A DNA stretch of 64,000 nt from Algorimicrobium algoritergicola (GTDB lineage Bacteria > Bacteroidota > Bacteroidia > Flavobacteriales > Flavobacteriaceae): positions 1,178,001-1,242,000 of the forward strand of contig NZ_VSKL01000001.1 in assembly GCF_008086165.1 (NCBI RefSeq). The letters run 5' to 3'. Numbering within the stretch: position 1 is the first letter of the stretch; each line of letters opens with the position of its first letter. Under the pieces are notes generated by a model. The model was not told the DNA's origin. It searched no databases and saw nothing but the letters and a program-made list of their open reading frames with translations. Below are positions 36,501-43,673 of the stretch, in pieces. The position numbers were made by a program, and so were the translations under genes.

Positions 36501-36908
36501 GCTCGTGAGTTGGATTTAGAAAATGAATTTGAGGATATTCAAATAGAAAACCTAATTCCCGAAGAATTTAGGGGTATTCCAGCTTCACAATTTTTAGAAA
36601 ATTTAGATGCTTTAAACACATCATTTCAAAATAAAAAAGAGGCACAGAAGCCAGATCACGTATTGAGATATATTGGTGATTTATCGGGAGATTTATTTCA
36701 AAGTAAAGGGCAGCTAGACGTACAATTAGTTTCTGTGCCTAAAAATTCATCTTTAGGAGCATTAAAAGGTTCAGATGCTATTTTCGAAATATTCACCGAG
36801 TCTTATGGCGAAAGACCTTTGGTTATTCAAGGTGCTGGTGCTGGAAAAGAAGTTACGGCTAGAGGTGTTTTTGGAGATATTTTACGATTGGCTAAAAACA
36901 GCAACTAA
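33510..36908 (+). CDS. Fusion of homoserine O-acetyltransferase, aspartokinase and homoserine dehydrogenase
   Basis: One 1132-residue frame holds three enzymes. Residues 1-325 are a MetX-type alpha/beta hydrolase with the nucleophile elbow G-G-S-L-G-G-G (Ser near 124), the acid in N-S-D-L-F-F-T and the His in I-H-G-H-D-A-F-L. Residues 327-770 are an aspartokinase (KFGGKSLANGN, L-S-H-G-E-L-L-A, L-G-R-N-G-S-N-Y-T-A) with ACT domains including I-A-Q-G-S-S-E-R-G-I. Residues 774-1132 are homoserine dehydrogenase (G-K-G-L-V-G-S, N-V-G-A-G-L-P-L-I-D, G-Y-T-E-P-D-P-R-E-D-L-C-G-N-D-V-A-R-K). It would convert aspartate-derived metabolites to O-acetylhomoserine; aspartate-semialdehyde dehydrogenase is not in the window. 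It ends the SAM-controlled operon. Several aspartokinase signature residues differ from the norm. Confidence 0.93.
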   Translation: MSKLEHIQIPNFKLETGKAITLKLSYQLFGKPLGTAPIVLVNHALTGNSNVSGVNGWWKDLIGTAKVIDTQVYTVLAFNIPGNGYDDFIIKDYKGFVAKDIAALFLEGLKALQIHKLFAIIGGSLGGGIAWEMLVLKPDLATHFIPVATDWKATDWLIANCQIQEQFLVNSSNPVHDARMHAMLCYRTPASFKERFQRTKNTDLQIFSVESWLLHHGKKLQERYQLASYKLMNQLLKTIDVTKGGEYSLKILDRIQANIHIIGVNSDLFFTAEENRETQKYLALTHPNVTYNEIHSIHGHDAFLIEFEQLEKIISGIFKPETKRNRMKVLKFGGKSLANGNGLETVLSIIEAKVKNKQKIAVVVSARGNATNELEVILEKAATKQVYKPELEAFKTYQMEPLKSVDFSEEFSKIDTLLEGVSLLEDYSEKIKDEVLSHGELLATKIVTQLLRERYIKAHATDARTLIKTDENFGDAQPILAVSEQNVKAHFEKYNNDTVHIVSGFIASNLKNQTTTLGRNGSNYTASLLANYLDAEELESYTHVNGIYTANPELVADAKTISQLSYEEANELATFGATILHAKTIVPLIEKNINLRILNTFNSKDQGTLITSKTTVDGIKSLSVLDHVSLINFEGRGLLGKVGVDARIFKTLSTHHISVSIIAQGSSERGIGFIVAANRAKDAVAALEHEFEHEFHTNDVHKISIIDDVSVISIIGLDLSKFHEPYNSLIKNQIVPLLFNNTISGKNVSLVVKKNQLHKALNVIHGQVFGVAKKINIAIFGKGLVGSTLIDQILENTASILKRRNIQLKIFAIANSKHVLLDASGIGENWKRNLETNSIASCSAQTIIDYAKKHHLENLIAVDNTANPDFIDHYMPLVEAGFDLVSSNKIANTVSHNFYKTLRTKLAENKKEYLYETNVGAGLPLIDTIKLLHESGENITRIRGVFSGSLSYLFNTFSSESRPFSEILQEAIDRGYTEPDPREDLCGNDVARKLLILARELDLENEFEDIQIENLIPEEFRGIPASQFLENLDALNTSFQNKKEAQKPDHVLRYIGDLSGDLFQSKGQLDVQLVSVPKNSSLGALKGSDAIFEIFTESYGERPLVIQGAGAGKEVTARGVFGDILRLAKNSN

Positions 36909-37039
36909 CTGAAATTTGTCAATTATAAATGGGGAAATTGAACGGGTCTTTTAATTAATAAATCAAATTTCTATCCAGGAGAAATAATGTTTATTAATAT
37001 GACTAAGAATCCTTATTTTTGACAAAACATGATGTATTT

Positions 37040-38299
37040 ATGAAGATATCTAAATTAGCCGAAGGTTTAAAAGGTTCGGAGATTATTAAAATTGCTGGTG
37101 AAGTGAATGCTTTAAAAGCACAAGGAGAAGTGATATATAACCAGACTATTGGCGATTTTGATTCAGATATTTTTCCAATTCCAGACTTACTAAAATCAGA
37201 AATTGTTTCAGCATATCATGATAATCAAACTAATTATCCGCAGGCAAATGGTATGGAAGCTTTGCGTGTTACCGTATCTGACTACTTATCAAGAAATTTA
37301 AAATTAGACTATTCCAAAGATGAAATTTTAATTTCTGGAGGAGCAAGACCTTTAATTTACGCAGTTTATCAAACTATTTTGGATTTGGAGGATACGGTTT
37401 TGTATCCTGTGCCTTCATGGAATAATGATGCTTATACGTATTTATCACGAAACAAAGCCGTCATCCTAGAAACCAAGGTTGAAAATAATTTTATGCCAAC
37501 GGCTTCTGATATAAAACCACATATTCAACAGGTTAATTTAATTGCTTTATGCTCACCATTAAATCCAACAGGAACGACGTTTACTAAAGAAGCACTTTTG
37601 GAAATTTCAGAACTCGTTATTGAAGAAAACAAACGTCGAACCAGCCAGGATGAAAAACCGCTTTATGTGTTATATGATCAAATTTACTGGCAGTTAACGT
37701 ATGGCGAAACCATACATTACAACCCTGTGGAATTGGTGCCTGCCATGCGTGATTTCACCATTTTTATTGATGGAATTTCTAAAGCATTTGCAGCAACTGG
37801 TGTTCGTGTTGGTTGGGCTTTTGGTCCTGTACATGTTATTAATAAAATGAAAGCCTTATTGAGTCATATTGGTGCTTGGGCACCCAAAGCAGAACAATTG
37901 GCAACCGCTTCGTATTTAAATCAGACGGAAGCGGTTGCCGACTATCTAACACATATTAGAACCGAGTTAAATGATAGATTAGTTTCATACTACCAAGGTT
38001 TTAACGCATTACAAACTAAAGGGTTTCCTGTGCGCGCCATACAACCAGAAGCTGCTTTGTATTTAACGGTTCAGTTTGATTTAATAGGGAAAACAACGCA
38101 AGAAGGAACAACTCTTAAAACCATTCAAGAAGTGACTAGTTTTCTACTTCATGAGGCTAAATTAGCTATTGTGCCTTTTTATGCATTTGGGACTTCTACA
38201 GATTCCAATTGGTTCAGATTATCGGTAGGAACAGCAAGAAAAGAAGATATTGACACGGTTTTTGAACTGCTAGAAAGTGCACTTCAGAAATTAATATAA
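37040..38299 (+). CDS. Class I/II PLP-dependent aminotransferase
   Basis: A fold-type I aminotransferase of 419 residues from the ATG at 37040 (a TTG seven codons earlier is less likely). It shows N-Y-P-Q-A-N-G near residue 70, L-C-S-P-L-N-P-T-G-T-T-F near residue 175 and the PLP lysine box D-G-I-S-K-A-F-A-A-T-G-V-R-V-G-W near residue 250. The amino donor and acceptor cannot be told from sequence; an aspartate-type enzyme is plausible. It follows the met operon by about 130 bases, where I see no terminator. Confidence 0.88.
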   Translation: MKISKLAEGLKGSEIIKIAGEVNALKAQGEVIYNQTIGDFDSDIFPIPDLLKSEIVSAYHDNQTNYPQANGMEALRVTVSDYLSRNLKLDYSKDEILISGGARPLIYAVYQTILDLEDTVLYPVPSWNNDAYTYLSRNKAVILETKVENNFMPTASDIKPHIQQVNLIALCSPLNPTGTTFTKEALLEISELVIEENKRRTSQDEKPLYVLYDQIYWQLTYGETIHYNPVELVPAMRDFTIFIDGISKAFAATGVRVGWAFGPVHVINKMKALLSHIGAWAPKAEQLATASYLNQTEAVADYLTHIRTELNDRLVSYYQGFNALQTKGFPVRAIQPEAALYLTVQFDLIGKTTQEGTTLKTIQEVTSFLLHEAKLAIVPFYAFGTSTDSNWFRLSVGTARKEDIDTVFELLESALQKLI

Positions 38300-38343
38300 G
38301 ATGCTTTTAAGAAATTACATACATTTGCGCCACAAGTTTTAGA

Positions 38344-39435
38344 ATGAAGCACCTTTTTACTTTTTTATGTTGTATCTGTTTTGTTGCGCTTTTTGCACAA
38401 GATAAACCGACGAACTCCTATTTCGACTTAAATTATTTTAAGGGAAATATAGCCCTTCATAATAATGATATTTTACATCTTATTAAAGGGCATCCGGAAG
38501 GTTTTATATTAAGTTGGAATAAAAAAACTTTCGGAAATGAAGATTGGGAACAACGTTATGGCTATCCAGATTATGGTGTTTCTTTTGCTTATCAAGATTT
38601 AAAGAATGATGTTTTAGGGACAAACTATTCACTGTATGCACATTATAATTTCTACTTTTTAAAACGGAATTTAATGTTGCGAATTGGGCAAGGTTTGGGC
38701 TATACAACCAATCCGTATGATAAATTGGAGAATCCTAGAAACAATGCCTTTGGAACATCACTTTTAAGTAGTACCTATTTGATGTTGAATTACAAACGCG
38801 AACGTATTTTTGATAAGTTTGGACTTCAAGCTGGATTTAGCTTAATTCACTATTCCAACGCTAACGTGAAAGCGCCAAACACCAGTGTTAACTCCATTGC
38901 ATTTAATCTAGGTGTTACTTATAATTTAGATGAAGTAGATTCTGAATATCAATACACCATTACCAAAGAAAAATTTACGGAACGCATTAAATATAATCTA
39001 GCTTTTAGAAGTGGAATTAATGAAAGTGATGTGGTAGGAAGTGGTCAATTTCCATTCTACATTGTTTCGGCTTATGCTGATAAACGCTTAGGACATAAAA
39101 GTGCCATTCAGTTTGGTGCAGATGTGTTTTTCTCCAAATTTCTAGAGGAATTAATTTATTATAAATCCGTTTCATTTCCTGAAGAGGATGTTACAGGTGA
39201 TGAAGATTGGAAGCGCGTTGGATTATTTGTAGGTCATGAATTATTTATCAATAAAATGTCCATTGAAACCCAATTGGGCTATTACGTGTATTATCCGTAT
39301 GATTTTGAAGGGCAAACCTATATTCGGATTGGCTTAAAGCGTTATTTTGGCAAAAAATGGTTTGGCGCATTAACCTTAAAATCTCATGGTGCTAAAGCTG
39401 AAGCTGTTGAATTTGGCGTCGGAATCAGATTGTAA
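38344..39435 (+). CDS. Acyloxyacyl hydrolase (PagL-like lipid A deacylase)
   Basis: A 363-residue outer-membrane protein with signal peptide (ends F-A-Q). The middle part matches PagL-type deacylases: L-I-H-Y-S-N-A-N near residue 170 supplies the His-x-Ser pair, and aromatic strands around it fit a small barrel. The family removes an acyl chain from lipid A. The protein is about twice PagL size, with a C-terminal extension (about 215-363) that also looks barrel-like. It starts a run of envelope genes. Confidence 0.78.
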   Translation: MKHLFTFLCCICFVALFAQDKPTNSYFDLNYFKGNIALHNNDILHLIKGHPEGFILSWNKKTFGNEDWEQRYGYPDYGVSFAYQDLKNDVLGTNYSLYAHYNFYFLKRNLMLRIGQGLGYTTNPYDKLENPRNNAFGTSLLSSTYLMLNYKRERIFDKFGLQAGFSLIHYSNANVKAPNTSVNSIAFNLGVTYNLDEVDSEYQYTITKEKFTERIKYNLAFRSGINESDVVGSGQFPFYIVSAYADKRLGHKSAIQFGADVFFSKFLEELIYYKSVSFPEEDVTGDEDWKRVGLFVGHELFINKMSIETQLGYYVYYPYDFEGQTYIRIGLKRYFGKKWFGALTLKSHGAKAEAVEFGVGIRL

Positions 39436-39438
39436 TTT

Positions 39439-40191
39439 ATGATTAAAAAACTCACATATTTCGTTGTATTATTTGCACTTTTCTCCTGCAGTAGTGAAGA
39501 TGCAAACGATTGTTTTCAAAACCCAGGAACAACTATCCAGCAAACAGTTTCGGTGTCAGATTTTGAACGCATTTTAGTAAATCGTGATGTGGAACTTATT
39601 CTAAACGAAGCTCCAGATTTTTCCGTTATTATTGAAACGGGCGAAAATTTATTAAATGATGTGCAAGCTATTGTTGTTGGTAATCAACTGCAATTAACCG
39701 ATAATAACACCTGTAATATGGTTCGGGATTATGGCACAACTAAAATTTATGTGTCGGCTCCAAATATTAAAGAAATTAGAAATTCGTCACAGTTTGATGT
39801 GTCATCAAATGGTGTATTGAATTATCCAAAATTAAAACTTGTTTCTGAAAATTTCAATCAAACGGACGCCTTCACTATAGGTGATTTTAGACTGATAGTA
39901 AACACCACAGATTTAATAGTGACGTCCAATAACTTATCTTCCTTTTATATATCTGGAAGTGCTGATGATGTAACTATTGGTTTCTATTCTGGAATTGGTC
40001 GATTTGAAGGCCGTAACTTAATGGCTCAAAAAGTAAAAATTTATCATCGTGGTAGTAACGATATTATTGTGAATCCTATACAAGAACTTAAAGGTGATTT
40101 ATATGGAACAGGAGATCTTATTTCAGTTCAAACGCCTCCCATATTAGAAGTTGTACAGCATTATCAAGGTCGCCTTATTTTGGAGGATTAA
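39439..40191 (+). CDS. DUF2807 (head GIN domain) lipoprotein
   Basis: A signal peptide with lipobox (A-L-F-S-C, Cys near residue 16) leads to an auto-adhesin-like right-handed beta-helix domain of the head GIN/DUF2807 type: V-S-D-F-E-R-I-L-V near residue 36, I-I-E-T-G-E-N-L, then repeated L-I-V-N-T-T-D-L and G-I-G-R-F-E-G-R-N strands. Secreted proteins of this family are common in Bacteroidota and their role is unknown. It starts three bases after the deacylase gene, so the two are probably cotranscribed. Confidence 0.85.
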   Translation: MIKKLTYFVVLFALFSCSSEDANDCFQNPGTTIQQTVSVSDFERILVNRDVELILNEAPDFSVIIETGENLLNDVQAIVVGNQLQLTDNNTCNMVRDYGTTKIYVSAPNIKEIRNSSQFDVSSNGVLNYPKLKLVSENFNQTDAFTIGDFRLIVNTTDLIVTSNNLSSFYISGSADDVTIGFYSGIGRFEGRNLMAQKVKIYHRGSNDIIVNPIQELKGDLYGTGDLISVQTPPILEVVQHYQGRLILED

Positions 40192-40219
40192 ATACTCATG
40201 ATTATGACCAAATTGTAAT

Positions 40220-41617
40220 ATGAAGTTTAAAAGTGTTTTTTACGATTCTTCAATTAACTTGAAATCTATTTCTAAAAATAGAATTATTTTGGCCATTGTG
40301 TTGTTAATCGCTTCGTCTTTAGTTATTTACTCTTTCTTTTATATTCTAAGAGAGACATTCAGGGTAATGACAAGTGGTTTTGATGATTTCCCGAATATTA
40401 TTTCAGAAGAAAACAGGAACTATTATAATCTATTTTTTGCCTTTTTATCTGTTGTGTTTGGTAATTCTATTGCATTCAATTATGTTTTCAGTAAACCCCA
40501 AAAAATTACCCATAGATTTAATTCAAAACGAAAACGACTATTAAACGATAACATTTTTTTAAGTTTTAATTTCTCATACTGGTTTGCAAAAATTGGGCTC
40601 TCTTTCGGTGTGTTTGCAATGTGTTGTATGGAATTTGAATTTTTTCCTTATTTCAAGCAATTCTCATTTCTTCTTATACTAGTACTCTATTTAGAATCAT
40701 TAAAGTCCTTTAGTTTTTTCTTAAACAATAAAAATCGCTTAAAATTTATAGTGTTACAAGTTCTATCTTTGTCAATTATATCTTTCGGGTTAAGTAAAAT
40801 TAACGTTATTGACTATAAGGGATTAGATAATGTGATGCTCGAGAACAACCCTATAATAGATTTGCCTTATTCTATTTTTTCTAGTGAGTTAAAGTCCAGA
40901 ATAAATCATAATATTAATATAAAATTGAAAGAAGATAGTTTGGGAATTCTACATTTTTATAGTCACAGAGTAAAACATACTTTGGACGATTTACCAACTT
41001 TTATAAATGATGAAAGAAATTATAGACGCGAAGAAACAATTCACTTTTTAACCATTCGCATTGAAGCAAACAAAAATTTAAAGGTTTATAGTTTAAAGCG
41101 ATTCGAAAAAATGCTGCTTAATTCAAATCAGAGATTAATTTCATACGGTGTACAAACAGATGAAACCGTGTTTCCGAGATATGAGCATAAGGAAATTAGA
41201 AAACGTTTAAATGGAGACTTATTAAATATGAATGATGCTATAAGCTTATTGCCAGCATTATATTTTGATTATGATTTGCGAGATTCAACTAGAACCAAGT
41301 TAAAGGATAGTGTTTTAATTTCAATCGGTAAGAACATTTCTTGGAATACTAAATTAGTATTTAATGATGATTTAATTGAGAAATTTAAAAGCAGACAATC
41401 TAAAAAAACTGTTTTTATTTATCAGATTGAAGATGTCGCTACATATCAAAACTATATAACGGTTCTTTCGTCGCATTTCGAGGCAATAAATCAATTGCGG
41501 AAGGCAAAACAAACTACTTATAATGAAAAAATTTACTTTCAATCAAAGGAATATGAGGATGAACAATATAAGTTAAGGGAAGAATTTCCAATCATAATTA
41601 TGGAAGTTTTGAAATAA
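40220..41617 (+). CDS. Membrane protein with ExbD-like C-terminal segments, unknown function
   Basis: I do not recognise the full protein. The N-terminal 195 residues have four hydrophobic segments (about 20-42, 70-92, 120-145 and 168-188). The C-terminal 260 residues look soluble. In two places they resemble ExbD/TolR: I-R-I-E-A-N-K-N-L-K-V-Y-S-L (about 275-290), and I-S-I-G-K-N-I-S (about 370) followed by a tail with Y-x-x-Y-I-x-x-L and R-E-E-F-P-I-I-I, as in the ends of Bacteroidota ExbD proteins. Base composition is more AT-rich than its neighbours. No exbB-like gene is adjacent, so the relationship is tentative. Confidence 0.7.
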   Translation: MKFKSVFYDSSINLKSISKNRIILAIVLLIASSLVIYSFFYILRETFRVMTSGFDDFPNIISEENRNYYNLFFAFLSVVFGNSIAFNYVFSKPQKITHRFNSKRKRLLNDNIFLSFNFSYWFAKIGLSFGVFAMCCMEFEFFPYFKQFSFLLILVLYLESLKSFSFFLNNKNRLKFIVLQVLSLSIISFGLSKINVIDYKGLDNVMLENNPIIDLPYSIFSSELKSRINHNINIKLKEDSLGILHFYSHRVKHTLDDLPTFINDERNYRREETIHFLTIRIEANKNLKVYSLKRFEKMLLNSNQRLISYGVQTDETVFPRYEHKEIRKRLNGDLLNMNDAISLLPALYFDYDLRDSTRTKLKDSVLISIGKNISWNTKLVFNDDLIEKFKSRQSKKTVFIYQIEDVATYQNYITVLSSHFEAINQLRKAKQTTYNEKIYFQSKEYEDEQYKLREEFPIIIMEVLK

Positions 41618-41644
41618 GAATCCTAAAGTGAATTACTTTAATAT

Positions 41645-42538
41645 CTATTTTGTCAATTCCCGGAACAAACTTTCCAAACTCGCATTTTTCTGATTTAATT
41701 GAAGAATTTTCAATTCGTTATCATGAGCAAAATCGAATACATGAGAGCGCATATCTTCTGAAGTAGCAAAGGTGATTTCATAAATAAAATCATGAACATT
41801 CACGACATCTTTTACATGTGGTAATTTCTGTAGAAAAACGGTTTCTACACGATAATCAAATTCCACGATTACTACCTGTTCTTTATCATCGCGTAATTCT
41901 TTCAACGTTTTATTAGCTACAATTTCACCTTTATTGATAATGATAACGCGGTCGCACATGGCTTCCACTTCTTGCATAATATGTGTAGACAAGAATACGG
42001 TTTTTTCTTTACCTAACGATTTAATTAAATTTCGAATATCCACCAATTGGTTTGGATCCAGACCAGTTGTTGGTTCATCTAAAATCAAGACATCCGGATT
42101 GTGTAATAAGGCATTTGCTAAACCCACACGTTGTCTATATCCTTTGGAAAGTTGACCAATTTTTTTATGCACTTCAGGCGTTAATCCTGTTAATTCAATA
42201 ACGTCTTGAATACGCTTTTTATCCACACCATAGACTGATGCATTAAAAGCCAAATATTCCTTCACGTATTGATCTAAATATAGCGGATTGTGTTCCGGTA
42301 AATACCCAACACTTTGCTGAACATTTTGTTTTTCTGAATTAACATCAAAACCATTTACTTTAGCGTCACCTTCAGAGGCTTCAATATAGGTAGTTAAAAT
42401 TTTCATCATGGTAGATTTTCCAGCACCATTTGGGCCTAAAAACCCCACGATTTCAGATTTATTAACTTTAAAAGAAACTTGGTTTAACGCTTTTTGAGAG
42501 CCGTATAATTTGCTGATGTTTTCAACTTCAATAGACAT
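41645..42538 (-). CDS. gldA: Gliding-motility ABC transporter ATP-binding protein GldA
   Basis: A 297-residue ABC ATPase with Walker A G-P-N-G-A-G-K-S-T, Q-loop, the signature L-S-K-G-Y-R-Q-R-V-G-L, Walker B V-L-I-L-D-E-P-T-T-G-L-D and switch His in L-S-T-H-I-M. Length and C-terminal part fit GldA, which with GldF and GldG forms a transporter needed for flavobacterial gliding. Partners are not in the window, so a different ABC-2 exporter ATPase remains possible. I place the start at the ATG at 42538; the longer reading adds an unrelated leader. It is divergent from the aromatic operon. Confidence 0.87.
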   Translation of the reverse strand: MSIEVENISKLYGSQKALNQVSFKVNKSEIVGFLGPNGAGKSTMMKILTTYIEASEGDAKVNGFDVNSEKQNVQQSVGYLPEHNPLYLDQYVKEYLAFNASVYGVDKKRIQDVIELTGLTPEVHKKIGQLSKGYRQRVGLANALLHNPDVLILDEPTTGLDPNQLVDIRNLIKSLGKEKTVFLSTHIMQEVEAMCDRVIIINKGEIVANKTLKELRDDKEQVVIVEFDYRVETVFLQKLPHVKDVVNVHDFIYEITFATSEDMRSHVFDFAHDNELKILQLNQKNASLESLFRELTK

Positions 42539-42628
42539 AAAGTAATTACGTTTTTTCAAAAATAACATATAAATATGAAATGGAACGTACAACGAAAACC
42601 TTATATTCTTAAAATAAATAAAAAAGAT

Positions 42629-42658
42629 TTTGTTTATTCAATTTATTAACTAATTTAG
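42629..42658 (+). promoter_or_regulatory. Promoter of the aromatic operon
   Basis: TTTG (42629-42632), an 18-base spacer and TAATTTAG (42651-42658), one base from TAnnTTTG, put transcription start near 42664. The leader peptide ATG at 42670 would then be almost at the RNA 5' end. Confidence 0.5.
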
Positions 42659-42669
42659 CCTTTCAAATT

Positions 42670-42750
42670 ATGAACACAAGTACGAATAACACATATCACA
42701 ATTGGTATTATTTCTTTTTTAACAAAAGGAACGAGACGCTGTATGTGTAA
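42670..42750 (+). CDS. Aromatic amino acid leader peptide of the pheA operon
   Basis: A 26-codon ORF carries Tyr-His-Asn-Trp-Tyr-Tyr-Phe-Phe-Phe as codons 9-17, and another Tyr at codon 25. This is eight aromatic residues out of 26, clustered as in Phe, Tyr and Trp attenuators. The stop TAA at 42748-42750 is 27 bases before the terminator stem. A ribosome stalled on codons 12-17 (42703-42720) would leave 42732-42737 free; one at the stop codon would cover it. The peptide is too short to be listed by ordinary gene calling. Confidence 0.88.
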   Translation: MNTSTNNTYHNWYYFFFNKRNETLYV

Positions 42751-42785
42751 TTTTTAATCATAAAATTAAACTATTTAAAGTCTCG
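42732..42785 (+). promoter_or_regulatory. Antiterminator helix of the pheA attenuator
   Basis: CGAGAC (42732-42737, inside the leader ORF) is an exact complement of GTCTCG (42780-42785), the 5' half of the terminator stem. Formation of this helix would prevent the terminator, as in classical attenuation. Confidence 0.75.
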
Positions 42786-42810
42786 ATGTAAATCGGGACT
42801 TTTTTTGTTT
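42777..42810 (+). terminator. Attenuator terminator upstream of pheA
   Basis: AGTCTCGAT (42779-42787) and ATCGGGACT (42792-42800) form a nine-pair stem with one G-T pair and a GTAA loop, followed by seven T and GTTT. It lies entirely upstream of pheA, 39 bases from its start codon, so it can only act as an attenuator. Confidence 0.9.
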
Positions 42811-42848
42811 ACACTAGTTTGGTTTTGAAATTTAATAAAGAAAACAAC

Positions 42849-43673
42849 ATGACAAAGGCAGTGGCCATACAAGGAATACAAGGTTCATTTCATCATATTG
42901 TTGCAAAGCAATATTTTGGAGATTCAGTCCTATTATTGGAGTGTTTATCATTCGATGAAGCTGTAAATTCCTTATTAAATAAGGAAACAGATGCGGTTGT
43001 TATGGCGCTTGAAAACTCCATAGCAGGTTCTATTATTCCCAATTATGCGTTAATAGATACGCATGATTTACATATTGTAGGTGAGCAGTATTTGGATATT
43101 CAACACCATTTAATGGCTTTGTCAGGACAAGAAATTCAGGATATTAAAGACGTGTATTCGCATCCTATGGCTTTGTTGCAGTGTAAAGCATTTTTTAAAA
43201 AACATCCACATATAAAGCTGATTGAAGATAAAGATACAGCTGAAGTGGCTCAAAGAATTCAAACGCAGCAATTAAAAGGCGTTGCAGCTATTGCAAGTCA
43301 ATTAGCAGCCGATTTATTCAAGTTAGAAATTTTAGCCAAAAGCATTCAAACCATTCAACATAACGAAACTCGTTTTGTGATTGTGAAACGTGATAATGCA
43401 GACTCTTCAAATGAAGCAACCAACAAAGCGTCTTTAAAATTCGAATTAGAACACAAACGTGGCAGTTTAGCAACTATTTTAAATGTTATGAGCGATTGCC
43501 AATTGAATTTAACCAAAATACAATCGCTTCCAAAAATTGAAACACCTTGGAAGTATGCTTTTTTTGTGGATGTCACTTTTGATACCTACAGCAATTTCCA
43601 AAAAGCACTCTCAATATTAGAAATCATGGCCGAAGACTTCAAAGTTTTAGGTCACTACAAACACGCGAAATAA
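42849..43673 (+). CDS. pheA: Prephenate dehydratase (monofunctional)
   Basis: Converts prephenate to phenylpyruvate for phenylalanine synthesis. The 274 residues from the ATG at 42849 show I-Q-G-I-Q-G-S-F-H-H, the E-N-S-I-A-G-S box near residue 57, the S-H-P-M-A-L-L-Q-C box near residue 102, the catalytic T-R-F-V-I-V near residue 173 and a C-terminal ACT domain with F-E-L-E-H-K-R-G-S-L. The ACT E-S-R-P motif is degenerate (I-Q-S-L-P), so Phe feedback may be altered. Chorismate mutase is supplied by the DAHP synthase fusion. It is the first gene after the attenuator, and its stop overlaps the next start (TAATG). Confidence 0.94.
   Translation: MTKAVAIQGIQGSFHHIVAKQYFGDSVLLLECLSFDEAVNSLLNKETDAVVMALENSIAGSIIPNYALIDTHDLHIVGEQYLDIQHHLMALSGQEIQDIKDVYSHPMALLQCKAFFKKHPHIKLIEDKDTAEVAQRIQTQQLKGVAAIASQLAADLFKLEILAKSIQTIQHNETRFVIVKRDNADSSNEATNKASLKFELEHKRGSLATILNVMSDCQLNLTKIQSLPKIETPWKYAFFVDVTFDTYSNFQKALSILEIMAEDFKVLGHYKHAK

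Noticed and set aside
33510-36908. MetX-aspartokinase-homoserine dehydrogenase fusion as an assembly error
   Set aside because: The frame is continuous, the spacing between domains is natural, and the gene starts four bases after osmC in a sensible operon. Resequencing could still test it, but I see no sign of an error.
42819-42848. Longer start for pheA at 42819
   Set aside because: The added ten residues begin with a TTG and are not part of the conserved N terminus; the ATG at 42849 fits the family.
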